Part shown: positions 34,763-43,504 of the stretch, in pieces
Layout: every line of letters begins with the position of its first letter
How positions within the stretch are numbered: the stretch's first letter is position 1
Notes under the pieces: model-generated
What the model saw: only the letters and a program-made list of their open reading frames with translations
Told to the model about the DNA's origin: nothing
The model's database searches: none
Made by a program: the position numbers and the translations under genes
Assembly: GCF_000521865.1 (NCBI RefSeq)
Contig: NZ_JAME01000002.1
Location: 159,082 to 223,081 of the forward strand
DNA length: 64,000 nt
Reading direction: 5' to 3'
DNA from: Roseivivax isoporae LMG 25204
GTDB taxonomy: Bacteria; Pseudomonadota; Alphaproteobacteria; Rhodobacterales; Rhodobacteraceae

Positions 34763-36184
34763 TCAGGTGCCGCAGAAGGTGGCGCGCACGACCTCGGCCG
34801 GCAGCGGCGTGCGGGCGAGATCGGCGGCGTCGGGCTGATCCTCGAAGGGCCGCGCCAGCACCGCGTTCAGGCGATGGAAGGGCGCGTCGTCGCCGGCGAC
34901 CGCCGCCTCGATCATCTGCTCGATCCGGTGGTTGCGCGGGATGAAGGCGGGGTTGGTCCGCGCCATCAGGGCTTCGGGTTCGGGTTCGTCCGCGATGCGC
35001 GCCTGCCAGCGGGCGTGCCAGTCGTCGTAGGCGTCGCGGTCGGCGAACTCGTCGCGGGCGGTGCCGTGCAGGAGCCCCCTGAAGGTGTTGGTGAAGTCCG
35101 CGCGCCCCGCCTGCATCTGCGTGAGCAGGTCGGCCACGAGCGTCGCGTCCCCGGCTTGCGGGGTGGAGATGCCGATCTTCGCGGCGAAGCGGCGTTCCCA
35201 TTCGGCGCGGATCGTGTCCGCCATGCCGTGCACCCGCGCGGTGAAGTCCTGCACGGCGGCCTCGGGATCCGGCATCAGCGGCACGAGCGCCGTGGCGAGC
35301 TGCGCCATGTTCCACACGATGATGTCGGCCTGCGCGGCATAGCCGTACCGCCCGAAGCGGTCGATGGACGAGAACACCGTGTCCGGGTGGTAGGCGTCCA
35401 TGAAGGCGCACGGGCCGTAATCGATAGTCTCGCCCGAAAGCGTGCAATTGTCGGTGTTCATCACGCCGTGGATGAAGCCGAGGCTTGTCCAGTGCGCGAC
35501 GAGCGCGGCCTGCCGGTCGATCACGCGCTGGAGGAGGTCCGCGGGGCCGTCCGCGTCCGGGTAGTGCCGCGCGATGGTATAGTCGCAGAGTGCCTGCAGC
35601 GCGTCGATGTCGCGCCGCGCGGCGAAAATCTGGAAGGTGCCCACGCGGATGTGGCTCTGGGCGACGCGGGTCAGGACGGCGCCGGGCAGGGGCGCCTCGC
35701 GGAGCACGGTCTCGCCGGTGCGCACGGCGGCCAGCGCGCGGGTGGTCGGCACGCCCATGGCATGCATCGCCTCGGACACCACGTATTCGCGCAGGACCGG
35801 ACCGAGCCACGCGCGGCCGTCGCCCATCCGCGAATAGGGCGTGCGGCCCGAGCCCTTGAGCTGGATGTCGCGGCGCACGCCGTCGGTGCCCACGACCTCG
35901 CCCAGGAGATGCGCGCGCCCGTCGCCGAGTTGCGGGTTGAACTGCCCGAACTGGTGGCCGGCATAGAGCTGCGCCAGCGGTGCGGCGCCCTCCGGCACGG
36001 CATTGCCCGAGAAGATCGCCGCGAGCTCGTCCCGGTCCGTCGGAACGTCGATGCGCAGGAGGGCCGCCAGGTCCGCGTTGAACGCCACCAGCGACGGCGC
36101 CGCGACGGGTTCGGGCGCGAGCCGCGTGTAGAAGCCCTCGGGCAGGGCGGAGTAGCTGTTGTCGAAGGGGATCGCGATGGTCAT
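34763..36184 (-). CDS. selO: Protein adenylyltransferase SelO (YdiU/UPF0061)
   Basis: 473-residue SelO pseudokinase that transfers AMP from ATP to Ser, Thr or Tyr of target proteins in redox stress. [57 protein letters not shown] and [11 protein letters not shown] are near-invariant. The protein ends in Cys-Gly-Thr, with Cys at the third-last position where selenocysteine occurs in animal SelO. The start at 36184 ([11 protein letters not shown]) matches the family. It is in an operon with zntB. Confidence 0.96.
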   Translation of the reverse strand: MTIAIPFDNSYSALPEGFYTRLAPEPVAAPSLVAFNADLAALLRIDVPTDRDELAAIFSGNAVPEGAAPLAQLYAGHQFGQFNPQLGDGRAHLLGEVVGTDGVRRDIQLKGSGRTPYSRMGDGRAWLGPVLREYVVSEAMHAMGVPTTRALAAVRTGETVLREAPLPGAVLTRVAQSHIRVGTFQIFAARRDIDALQALCDYTIARHYPDADGPADLLQRVIDRQAALVAHWTSLGFIHGVMNTDNCTLSGETIDYGPCAFMDAYHPDTVFSSIDRFGRYGYAAQADIIVWNMAQLATALVPLMPDPEAAVQDFTARVHGMADTIRAEWERRFAAKIGISTPQAGDATLVADLLTQMQAGRADFTNTFRGLLHGTARDEFADRDAYDDWHARWQARIADEPEPEALMARTNPAFIPRNHRIEQMIEAAVAGDDAPFHRLNAVLARPFEDQPDAADLARTPLPAEVVRATFCGT

Positions 36185-36236
36185 GCCGGGGATATAGGCA
36201 CTTGGCGGCGGCCCTGCCAGCCGCGGCGCGCCCGGC

Positions 36237-36686
36237 TCAGGACAGGACGCGCGACATGAAGGCGTAGCGGTCGCGCAGCGCGAACTTGGCGCGGCCGTAG
36301 AATCGCACCGCGCGCTCGTCCTCGCGGTCGACCTCGAGGTGCAGGGCGCGGACGCCCGCCTCGCGCAGCGCCTTGGCGATGCCGTCGAGCGCATCGCCGC
36401 CCATGCCGCGGCCGCGGACCGCGGGGCGCACGTACAGCTCGTCCACGATCGCGTCGAGACCGCCATATTCCACGGACCAGCCGAAGGTGATCACCACGTA
36501 GCCCACGGGAGCCTTGCGCGGCCCGATCAGCCACGCCGCGCCATGGGGCGAGCCGTCGAGCAGCGGCGCGAGCGCGCGCGCATGGTGCTCGGCATCGGTG
36601 TCGTAGCCCTGTTCGCGGTGGAAGGCCGCGACCATGGGCAGGATGCGTTCGGCGTCGTCGACGCCGGCGAGGTGCAGCGATTTCAC
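36237..36686 (-). CDS. GNAT-family N-acetyltransferase (149 aa)
   Basis: GNAT fold: acetyl-CoA binding motif [18 protein letters not shown], preceded by [11 protein letters not shown], and the C-terminal [20 protein letters not shown]. It uses a GTG start at 36686 that overlaps the nucleoside hydrolase stop by 4 bp (GTGA), which decided the start. Substrate unknown. The coupling to the nucleoside hydrolase suggests shared expression but not necessarily shared chemistry. Confidence 0.88.
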   Translation of the reverse strand: MKSLHLAGVDDAERILPMVAAFHREQGYDTDAEHHARALAPLLDGSPHGAAWLIGPRKAPVGYVVITFGWSVEYGGLDAIVDELYVRPAVRGRGMGGDALDGIAKALREAGVRALHLEVDREDERAVRFYGRAKFALRDRYAFMSRVLS

Positions 36687-37624
36687 AGGCGGGCCAGCCT
36701 TTCGGTCAGGAGCGCGAAGAACGCGTCGGCGTCGAGGTCGCCCATGAAGGTCGCGTTGGGCGTGCGGCCCGACACGCCCCACCAGTCGGCGACGGTCATG
36801 CCGAGCGTGAGCTCGGATCCGGTCTCGATCTCCACGTTGATGTGGCGGCCGGTGAAGATGTCGGGCCGCAGGAGATAGGCGATCACGCAGGGATCGTGCA
36901 GCGGCGCGCCCTCGGAGCCGTATTTCTCCTTGTCGAAGCGCTCGAAGAAGTCGGTCATCTGCGCCACGGCGACGCCCGCATCGGTGCCGAGCGCGCGGAA
37001 CGCGTCGTTGCGGGCCTTGGTGACCAGTGCCTTGTGCGTCACGTCGAGCGGCATGACGGTGATTGGCGCCCCGCAAGCGAAGACCGCCTTGGCCGCCTCG
37101 GGATCGACGTAGATGTTGAACTCGGCGGTGGGCGTGATGTTGCCGACCTCGAAGTAGGCGCCGCCCATCAGCACGATCTCGGCGATGCGCCCGGCGATGT
37201 CGGGCGCCATCTCGAGCGCGGTCGCGATGTTGGTGAGCGGCCCGAGCGGGCAGAGCGTCACGGTGCCCGTCGGCTCGTTCCGGAGCGTGTCGATGATGAA
37301 GTCGACGGCATGCCCCTCCGCGAGCGGCATCGTGGGATCGGGCAGGTCGGGCCCGTCGAGGCCGGTGCGCCCGTGCACGTGTTCCGCGGTCACGAGCTTG
37401 CGCGCGAGCGGGCGGTCGCACCCCGCGAAGACCTTGACCTCGCGCCGTCCGGCCAGTTCGCAGACGATGCGCGCGTTGCGCGCGGTCAGGTCGAGCGGCA
37501 CGTTCCCCGCGACGGCGGTGATTCCCAGCACCTCGACGTCCTCGGGCGAGGCGAGGGCGAGCAGGATGGCGACGGCGTCGTCCTGCCCGGGATCGGTGTC
37601 GATGATTATCTTGCGCGAACCCAT
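36683..37624 (-). CDS. Inosine-uridine-preferring nucleoside hydrolase family protein
   Basis: 313-residue N-ribohydrolase that splits ribonucleosides into base and ribose. The calcium-binding Asp cluster is at the N-terminus (IIIDTDPGQDDAVAI). VLMGGAYFEVGNITPTAEFN and HDPCVIAYLLRPD complete the active site, the latter holding the catalytic His and a metal Asp. The start at 37624 (MGSRKIII) was chosen over a longer frame without similarity. It is divergent from zwf across a 242-bp spacer. Confidence 0.93.
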   Translation of the reverse strand: MGSRKIIIDTDPGQDDAVAILLALASPEDVEVLGITAVAGNVPLDLTARNARIVCELAGRREVKVFAGCDRPLARKLVTAEHVHGRTGLDGPDLPDPTMPLAEGHAVDFIIDTLRNEPTGTVTLCPLGPLTNIATALEMAPDIAGRIAEIVLMGGAYFEVGNITPTAEFNIYVDPEAAKAVFACGAPITVMPLDVTHKALVTKARNDAFRALGTDAGVAVAQMTDFFERFDKEKYGSEGAPLHDPCVIAYLLRPDIFTGRHINVEIETGSELTLGMTVADWWGVSGRTPNATFMGDLDADAFFALLTERLARL

Positions 37625-37724
37625 GCGCGGCACTCCCCGGTTCTGCGCCCGTTGCGTCGCATGCATGGCGCGCCGCTTCAAGCGGAACCGAATTGGGGGC
37701 AGGGTGACATTCCTGCAGCGATCG

Positions 37725-37752
37725 TTGTCCTCGGCCAAGCGAGTGTTAGACT
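37725..37752 (+). promoter_or_regulatory. Possible sigma-70 promoter of zwf-pgl-pgi
   Basis: TTGTCC (37725-37730), 16-bp spacer, TAGACT (37747-37752), each four of six matches. It lies upstream of the palindromic operator at 37781-37794, which would then sit just inside the transcript. Confidence 0.35.
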
Positions 37753-37780
37753 TGCGGGGCAAGGTGGGGTAAAGGGGCGT

Positions 37781-37794
37781 CGTTAGCGCTAACG
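37781..37794. promoter_or_regulatory. 14-bp perfect palindrome CGTTAGCGCTAACG, LacI-type operator upstream of zwf
   Basis: CGTTAGCGCTAACG is its own reverse complement, with the central CG-containing GCGC core typical of LacI-family operators. It lies 72 bp before the zwf ATG and downstream of a promoter-like pair, a position suited to repression by roadblock. The regulator gene is not in the window. Confidence 0.6.
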
Positions 37795-37866
37795 GTCCCG
37801 TTGATCTCGCAGGCCCCGGCCCGGGACAGCCACGGACAGGGACACTAGATTCGGTAGAGGGCCGCC

Positions 37867-39318
37867 ATGGTTTCGCGTGTCATTCCCGTCGACACTTTCG
37901 ATCTCGTCATCTTCGGCGGGACGGGCGACCTTGCCCGCCGCAAGATCCTGCCCGGGCTCTTCCGGCGCTACTGTGCCGGGCAGATGCCGCCCGAGGCGCA
38001 GATCATCGGTGCCGCCCGGTCCGAGATGACCGACGACGAATACCGCGCCTTCGTGCGCGAGGCGGTGGACGAGTTCGGCAGCACGCCGCACGAGCCCGGC
38101 CAGTTCGACGCCTTTCTCGGGCGCGTGGGCTACCAGCGGGTCGACGCCAAGGGGTCGGACGGCTGGGAGGACCTCGGCGCGCGGCTGCGCGACGACGCGG
38201 TGCGGGCCTTCTACTTCTCGGTCGGCCCCGCGCTGTTCGGCGATCTGGCCGAGCGGCTGCGCACCTTCGGCCTTGCCACCCAGGACACGAGGATCGTGGT
38301 CGAGAAGCCCTTCGGCCACGACCTGCAGAGCGCCCGCGCGCTCAACCGCGAGCTGGCCGAGCATTTCAACGAGGGCCAGATCTACCGGATCGACCACTAT
38401 CTCGGAAAGGAGACGGTCCAGAACCTGATGGCGGTCCGCTTCGGCAACATGCTGTTCGAGCCGCTCTGGAACGCGCAGCACGTCGATCACATCCAGATCA
38501 CCGTGGCCGAGACCGTGGGCGTGGGCGGCCGCGGCGGCTACTACGACAAGTCCGGCGCCATGCGGGACATGATCCAGAACCACCTGATGCAGCTCCTGTG
38601 CCTGATCGCCATGGAGCCGCCGGCGCGGTTCGAACCCGATTCGGTGCGCGACGAGAAGCTCAAGGTGATCCGCGCGCTCGACCCGGTGGAGCCGCACCAC
38701 GTGGTGCGCGGGCAATATGCCGCCGACGAGAACCAGCCGGGCTACCGCGCGCATGTCGAGGATCCGCGGTCGACCACCGAGAGCTTCGTCGCGCTCAAGG
38801 CGCATATCTCGAACTGGCGCTGGGCCGGCACGCCCTTCTACCTGCGCACCGGCAAGATGCTGCGCGCCCGCACGTCCGAGATCGCGGTGGTGTTCAAGGA
38901 CGCGCCGCACTCGATCTTCGGGGCGGAAGCGGGACGCCACCGCAACATGCTGGCGATCCGGCTCCAGCCGAACGAGGGCATGACGCTCGACGTCACCATC
39001 AAGGAGCCGGGACCGGGCGGCATGCGGCTTGTGGACGTGCCGCTCGACATGTCCTTCGCCGACGCGCTGGGGCCCGATGGCGCCGACATGCCGGACGCCT
39101 ACGAGCGGCTGATCATGGACGTGATCCGCGGCAACCAGACGCTGTTCATGCGCGGCGACGAGGTCGAGGCCGCCTGGGCCTGGACCGACCCGATCATCGA
39201 GAGCTGGGCGCGCCGGGGCGACGTGCCGAAGCCCTACGATCCCGGCGGCTCGGGCCCGGACGACGCGCTGATGCTGATGCACCGCGACGGCCGGCGCTGG
39301 CGAGACATCAAGGCCTGA
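37867..39318 (+). CDS. zwf: Glucose-6-phosphate dehydrogenase
   Basis: 483-residue enzyme oxidising glucose 6-phosphate to 6-phosphogluconolactone with NAD(P). The N-terminal nucleotide motif is IFGGTGDLARRKILPGLF. The active-site signature is RIDHYLGKETVQNLMAVRFGN, split here as RIDHYLGKE plus TVQNLM. The C-terminal beta domain is complete. It is first in an operon with pgl and pgi, giving the entry to the Entner-Doudoroff and pentose phosphate routes. An operator-like palindrome precedes it. Confidence 0.98.
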   Translation: MVSRVIPVDTFDLVIFGGTGDLARRKILPGLFRRYCAGQMPPEAQIIGAARSEMTDDEYRAFVREAVDEFGSTPHEPGQFDAFLGRVGYQRVDAKGSDGWEDLGARLRDDAVRAFYFSVGPALFGDLAERLRTFGLATQDTRIVVEKPFGHDLQSARALNRELAEHFNEGQIYRIDHYLGKETVQNLMAVRFGNMLFEPLWNAQHVDHIQITVAETVGVGGRGGYYDKSGAMRDMIQNHLMQLLCLIAMEPPARFEPDSVRDEKLKVIRALDPVEPHHVVRGQYAADENQPGYRAHVEDPRSTTESFVALKAHISNWRWAGTPFYLRTGKMLRARTSEIAVVFKDAPHSIFGAEAGRHRNMLAIRLQPNEGMTLDVTIKEPGPGGMRLVDVPLDMSFADALGPDGADMPDAYERLIMDVIRGNQTLFMRGDEVEAAWAWTDPIIESWARRGDVPKPYDPGGSGPDDALMLMHRDGRRWRDIKA

Positions 39319-39371
39319 GGAACGGCACCCGCGCCGCTTGCAGGCGGGCGCACACTCGGCGAGGAAGGGGC

Positions 39372-40049
39372 ATGGCTTACGAACTGATCGAATATCCCGA
39401 CCGCGAGATGATGTTCATCGACCTCGCGGACAAGCTCGCGAGCGAGCTGCGCGCGGCACTCGCGCGCGCCGAGCGGGTCACGATGGCGGTGCCCGGCGGG
39501 ACGTCGCCCGGCCCTGTCTTCGACGACCTCTGCTCGGTCGAGCTCGACTGGGACCGCGTGGACGTCATGCTGACCGACGAGCGCTGGGTGCCGGAGGACA
39601 GCGAACGGTCGAACACCCGCCTTCTGCGCGAGCGGCTGCTGGTGGACAAGGCGGCGCGGGCGCGGCTCCTGCCGATGTTCCTGCCGTGCCGCGAACCCGA
39701 GGACCGGCTGGCGGAACTGGCCGAGACCATCCGCCCGAACCTTCCGCTGTCCATCGTTCTGCTGGGCATGGGCGCGGACATGCACACCGCGTCGCTGTTC
39801 CCCGGGGCGGACCGGCTGGACGAGGCGCTGGCGCGCAATGCGCCGATCCTCATGCCCATGCGCGCGCCGGGCGCGCCCGAGCCGCGGGTCACGCTGACCG
39901 CGCCGGTGCTCGACGGGGCCCTGTCGAAGCACGTTCTGATCATGGGGGCCGAGAAGCGCGCGGCGCTCGAGAACGCCCGCGGCAAGCCCGCGCGCGAGGC
40001 GCCGATCAACGCCATCCTCAACGACGCATGGGTCCATTGGGCGGAGTGA
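39372..40049 (+). CDS. pgl: 6-phosphogluconolactonase
   Basis: 225-residue DevB/SOL-type lactonase that hydrolyses 6-phosphogluconolactone. MAVPGGTSPGPVFDDL, VMLTDERWVPEDSERSN and IVLLGMGADMHTASLFPGAD are the family motifs. ATG at 39372 has GAGGAAGGGG upstream. It lies 53 bp after zwf and 7 bp before pgi, consistent with one operon. Note GMGADMHTAS, where GxGxDGHTAS with Gly is the usual form. Confidence 0.97.
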   Translation: MAYELIEYPDREMMFIDLADKLASELRAALARAERVTMAVPGGTSPGPVFDDLCSVELDWDRVDVMLTDERWVPEDSERSNTRLLRERLLVDKAARARLLPMFLPCREPEDRLAELAETIRPNLPLSIVLLGMGADMHTASLFPGADRLDEALARNAPILMPMRAPGAPEPRVTLTAPVLDGALSKHVLIMGAEKRAALENARGKPAREAPINAILNDAWVHWAE

Positions 40050-40056
40050 CTACGGC

Positions 40057-41640
40057 ATGTGGGACGACCTGAAGCGGCTGGGCGGCATCGCCGCGGAACG
40101 CAGGATCGAGGACCTGTTTGAGAACGGGTCGCGGGCAGGCGAGTTCAGCCTGAACGCCGCCGGGCTGCTCTTCGACTATTCCAAGACGCAGCTCGACGAA
40201 CAGATCCGCGCGGCCCTCGTCAGGCTCGCGCAGGACGCGGACGTGGAGGCGCGGCGCGACGCCATGTTCGCGGGTGCCCCGATCAACGAGACCGAGGGGC
40301 GCGCGGTCCTGCACACGGCGCTGCGCAACCTCGATGGCGGACCCGTCATGGTCGACGGCACCGACGTCATGCCCGAGGTGCTCGGCACGCTCGACCGCAT
40401 GGCTGCGCTCGCCGACGAGGTGCGTGCCTCGGACGTGACGGACGTGGTGAACATCGGCATCGGCGGTTCGGATCTCGGGCCCGCCATGGCGTACCGGGCG
40501 CTCTCGCCCTATCGCGACGGGCCGCGCTGCCATTTCGTGTCGAACGTGGACGGGGCCGACATCGCCGACGTGCTGCGCGGGCTCGATCCCCAGACGACTC
40601 TGTTCGTGGTCGCCTCCAAGACCTTCACCACCATCGAGACGATGACCAACGCGCGCACCGCGAAGGCGTGGCTCGACGATCGCGGCGTGTCGAGCGCCGA
40701 GCGCTTCGTCGCGCTGTCGTCGAACCGTGCCAAGGCCGCGGAATGGGGCATCCCCGAAAGCCGGACCTTCGGCTTTGCCGACTGGGTCGGCGGCCGCTAT
40801 TCCATGTGGGGCCCGATCGGCCTGTCGCTGATGATCGCCATCGGACCGCAGGCCTTCCGCGCGTTCCTGCGCGGCGGGCAGGAGATGGACCGCCATTTCC
40901 TGGCCGCGCCCCTGCACCAGAACATGCCGGTGCTGCTGGCGCTCGTGGGCATGTGGCACAACCAGGTGCTGGGACATGCCACCCGCGCGGTGCTGCCCTA
41001 CGACAACCGGCTGGCCCGGCTGCCGGCCTACCTGCAGCAGCTCGAGATGGAATCGAACGGCAAGGGCGTGTCGATGGACGGCGCGGACCTGCGCTGCGAA
41101 TCCGGCCCTGTCGTCTGGGGCGAGCCCGGCACGAACGGCCAGCACGCCTTCTACCAGCTGATCCACCAGGGCACGCGCGTCGTGCCGTGCGAGTTCATGG
41201 TGGCCGCAACGGGACACGAGCCCGAGCTGCGCCACCACCACGATTTGCTCGTCGCGAACTGCCTCGCGCAGTCGGAGGCGCTGATGAAGGGCCGCTCGCT
41301 CGAGGAGGCACGCGAGATCATGCGCGCCAAGGGGCTCGAGGGAGACGAACTGGAACGTCAGGCGCGACACCGGGTCTTTCCCGGCAACCGGCCGTCGACG
41401 ACGCTGGTCTATCCGCAGCTCACGCCCGAGGTGCTGGGCAAGATCGTCGCGCTCTACGAGCACCGCGTCTTCGTCGAGGGCGTGATCCTGGACATCAACT
41501 CCTTCGATCAGTGGGGCGTCGAGCTTGGCAAGGAGCTTGCCACCGCGCTGGGGCCCATCGTCAGCGGCGAGGCGTCGGCCGAGGGCAAGGACGGATCGAC
41601 CCGGCAGCTGGTCGATTACGTGCTGCTCTACCGGACGTGA
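40057..41640 (+). CDS. pgi: Glucose-6-phosphate isomerase
   Basis: 527-residue PGI that interconverts glucose 6-phosphate and fructose 6-phosphate, returning fructose 6-phosphate to the zwf entry point. Signature 1 is DWVGGRYSMWGPIGLS and signature 2 is in VILDINSFDQWGVELGK. GIGGSDLGPAMAYRAL binds the phosphate. It starts 7 bp after pgl and is the last gene of the operon. Confidence 0.98.
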   Translation: MWDDLKRLGGIAAERRIEDLFENGSRAGEFSLNAAGLLFDYSKTQLDEQIRAALVRLAQDADVEARRDAMFAGAPINETEGRAVLHTALRNLDGGPVMVDGTDVMPEVLGTLDRMAALADEVRASDVTDVVNIGIGGSDLGPAMAYRALSPYRDGPRCHFVSNVDGADIADVLRGLDPQTTLFVVASKTFTTIETMTNARTAKAWLDDRGVSSAERFVALSSNRAKAAEWGIPESRTFGFADWVGGRYSMWGPIGLSLMIAIGPQAFRAFLRGGQEMDRHFLAAPLHQNMPVLLALVGMWHNQVLGHATRAVLPYDNRLARLPAYLQQLEMESNGKGVSMDGADLRCESGPVVWGEPGTNGQHAFYQLIHQGTRVVPCEFMVAATGHEPELRHHHDLLVANCLAQSEALMKGRSLEEAREIMRAKGLEGDELERQARHRVFPGNRPSTTLVYPQLTPEVLGKIVALYEHRVFVEGVILDINSFDQWGVELGKELATALGPIVSGEASAEGKDGSTRQLVDYVLLYRT

Positions 41641-41701
41641 AAACCTAGCGATACCACATGGATGGCCGGCATCTCTCGCGTGGTGCGCGAGGCGCCGACC
41701 G

Positions 41702-42124
41702 TCACGGGATGTCGAAGCCCGGCGGCGCCAGGGTAAAACCCTCGAAGCGGAAGCCGGGAGAGACCGTGCAGCTGACGAGCGTCCAGTCGCCCGTGCTCCG
41801 CGCCGCCTGCCAGTGATGCGGCGGCACGACCAGTTGCGGCCGCGCGCCCGAGGCGAGGTCGGGGCCGAGCACGTGGTCCGTGCGCGGCCCGGTCTCGGCT
41901 GCCGCCATCGACAGGATCAGCGGCGCCCCCGCGTGGAAATGCCAGACCTCCGTCGCGTCGACCCGGTGCCAGTGGCTGCGCTCTCCGGCCGCGAGCAGGA
42001 AGTAGATCGCGGTCCCGGCGGGGCGTTCGCCGTCGCCCGCCTCCGCGATCCATGTCTGCCGGAAACGTCCGCCCTCGGGATGCGGTGCGAGGACCAGCAG
42101 GTGCGCGATCTCGTCGGCGGTCAT
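41702..42124 (-). CDS. Cupin_5 (DUF985) family protein
   Basis: 140-residue cupin. The N-terminus LLVLAPHPEGGRFRQTW and the core SHWHRVDATEVWHFHAGAPL (metal-type His and Glu) are diagnostic of DUF985. A second strand set GPDLASGARPQLVVPPHHWQ follows. The function of the family is unknown; a sugar-related role has been suggested for some cupins. The start at 42124 is divergent from the endolysin gene, 96 bp away. It converges on pgi. Confidence 0.9.
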   Translation of the reverse strand: MTADEIAHLLVLAPHPEGGRFRQTWIAEAGDGERPAGTAIYFLLAAGERSHWHRVDATEVWHFHAGAPLILSMAAAETGPRTDHVLGPDLASGARPQLVVPPHHWQAARSTGDWTLVSCTVSPGFRFEGFTLAPPGFDIP

Positions 42125-42220
42125 GGCGGTCTCCTTCCTGCGCACGCTGCCCGCGTGCCCCGTTAACCCGGCCGTCCCATCGTCCGCCGCGAGCGTCCCG
42201 ACAGCAAGGAGACAGAGGCG

Positions 42221-42844
42221 ATGGCGACGAACGGCCCGGATGTGCGGCAGATCGCGGAGGAAATCGTTTCCCGCGAGGGCGGCTATGTCAACGACCCCGA
42301 CGATCCCGGCGGGGCCACGAATTTCGGCGTGACGCTGGGCACGCTGGTGGGGCTCGGCATGGACCTGACCGGCGACGGCAGGGTGACCGAGGCGGATGTG
42401 CGCGCGCTGAGCCGCGAGCAGGCGGTCGCGATCTTTCTCGAGCACTATTTCCGGCGTCCGGGCATCGGCGGCCTGCCGGAGCCGCTGCAGGCGTCGGTCT
42501 TCGACATGTACGTGAACGCGGGCACGCACGCGGTGCGCATCCTGCAGCGGCTCCTCGGCCAGATGGGGGTCCCGGTCGCGGTCGACGGCCGCATCGGCCC
42601 CAAGACGCTCGCGGCGGCGGCGCGCGCCTACGCGGCGGCACCCGCGCACATGGTCGACGCCTACGGCATCGCCCGGCGCAACTACTACTTAGCGCTGGCG
42701 GACCAGCGGCCGGCCTCGCGCAAGTATGCGCGCACCCGCGACGGCGGCAAGGGCGGATGGATCCGGCGGGCCGAGACCTTCATGGCGCCGCGCTATCACC
42801 TGAGCGATGCCGAGTTCCGCGCACGGGTGGCATCATGGGCCTGA
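42221..42844 (+). CDS. GTA/phage-type endolysin, N-acetylmuramidase of glycoside hydrolase family 108
   Basis: 207-residue lysozyme. The catalytic motif is at the N-terminus (SREGGYVNDPDDPGGATNFG, Glu19 as acid). A C-terminal peptidoglycan-binding-like region follows (VAVDGRIGPKTLAAAARA). There is no signal peptide, so it depends on a holin, and the next gene, overlapping by 10 bp, encodes one. This pair matches the lysis genes of the Rhodobacter gene transfer agent, which in known genomes lie away from the GTA structural cluster. The start has AAGGAGACAGAG upstream. A half CtrA-like site TTAA lies at 42163-42166. Confidence 0.9.
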   Translation: MATNGPDVRQIAEEIVSREGGYVNDPDDPGGATNFGVTLGTLVGLGMDLTGDGRVTEADVRALSREQAVAIFLEHYFRRPGIGGLPEPLQASVFDMYVNAGTHAVRILQRLLGQMGVPVAVDGRIGPKTLAAAARAYAAAPAHMVDAYGIARRNYYLALADQRPASRKYARTRDGGKGGWIRRAETFMAPRYHLSDAEFRARVASWA

Positions 42845-43416
42845 TCGAGGGGGCCATGGGCGTGGTCTTCGGCTCGGGGCGCAACGTGATCGCCGAGACC
42901 GCCGAGGTCTTTCGCGTGAACGCCGAGGCGCAGGCCGGCCGCGACGCCGCGGCGCAGGCGGCGGCGCTGGCGCAGTTCGGCCAGGAATTCGCGCAGAAGC
43001 GGCGGTCATGGTTCGACCGGCTGATGGACGGGCTGAACCGTGTGCCGCGCCCGGCGATGGCGCTCGGCACGCTCGGGCTCTTCGCCTCGGCGATGATCGA
43101 CCCGGTCTGGTTCTCGGAGCGCATGGTGGGCATCGCGCTCGTGCCCGAGCCGCTCTGGTGGCTGCTGGCCGCGATCGTGAGCTTCTATTTCGGCGCGCGT
43201 CACCAGGCGAAGGGGCAGGAATTCCGCCGCGAGATCGCGACGACGCTCGCCGCGGTGCCGCAGGTCGCGGCGCAGCTCACGGAGCTCGGCCGCCTGCGGG
43301 ACGAAGCCGCGCCGCCGGCGCCCGACAACGCGCCCGGGACCCCCGCAGCCGCGGCACCCGTGGCCGGCAGCGACTCCGAGAACGCCGCGCTCGACGAGTG
43401 GCGCCGGGCCGGCTGA
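42835..43416 (+). CDS. Holin of the GTA_holin_3TM type
   Basis: 193-residue holin. An N-terminal soluble region with an amphipathic start (MGLIEGAMGVVFGSGRNVIAE) is followed by hydrophobic helices (AMALGTLGLFASAMID, MVGIALV, LWWLLAAIVSFYFGA). An Ala/Pro-rich cytosolic tail follows. The family is known for cell lysis to release gene transfer agents. The ATG at 42835 overlaps the endolysin gene end by 10 bp. No capsid, portal or tail genes are in the window. Confidence 0.88.
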   Translation: MGLIEGAMGVVFGSGRNVIAETAEVFRVNAEAQAGRDAAAQAAALAQFGQEFAQKRRSWFDRLMDGLNRVPRPAMALGTLGLFASAMIDPVWFSERMVGIALVPEPLWWLLAAIVSFYFGARHQAKGQEFRREIATTLAAVPQVAAQLTELGRLRDEAAPPAPDNAPGTPAAAAPVAGSDSENAALDEWRRAG

Positions 43417-43504
43417 GGCCGGTCGCGACCCGCCCTGCGACAAAGTGAAGGCGGCGCCCCCGATAACCGTTGGACGGTGGTGCGGCGCTGCCTATACATG
43501 GGGC

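Noticed and set aside
42221..43416. Possible prophage remnant suggested by endolysin and holin
   Set aside because: No integrase, terminase, capsid or tail gene is nearby, and the holin is of the GTA type. A GTA lysis locus explains it better.
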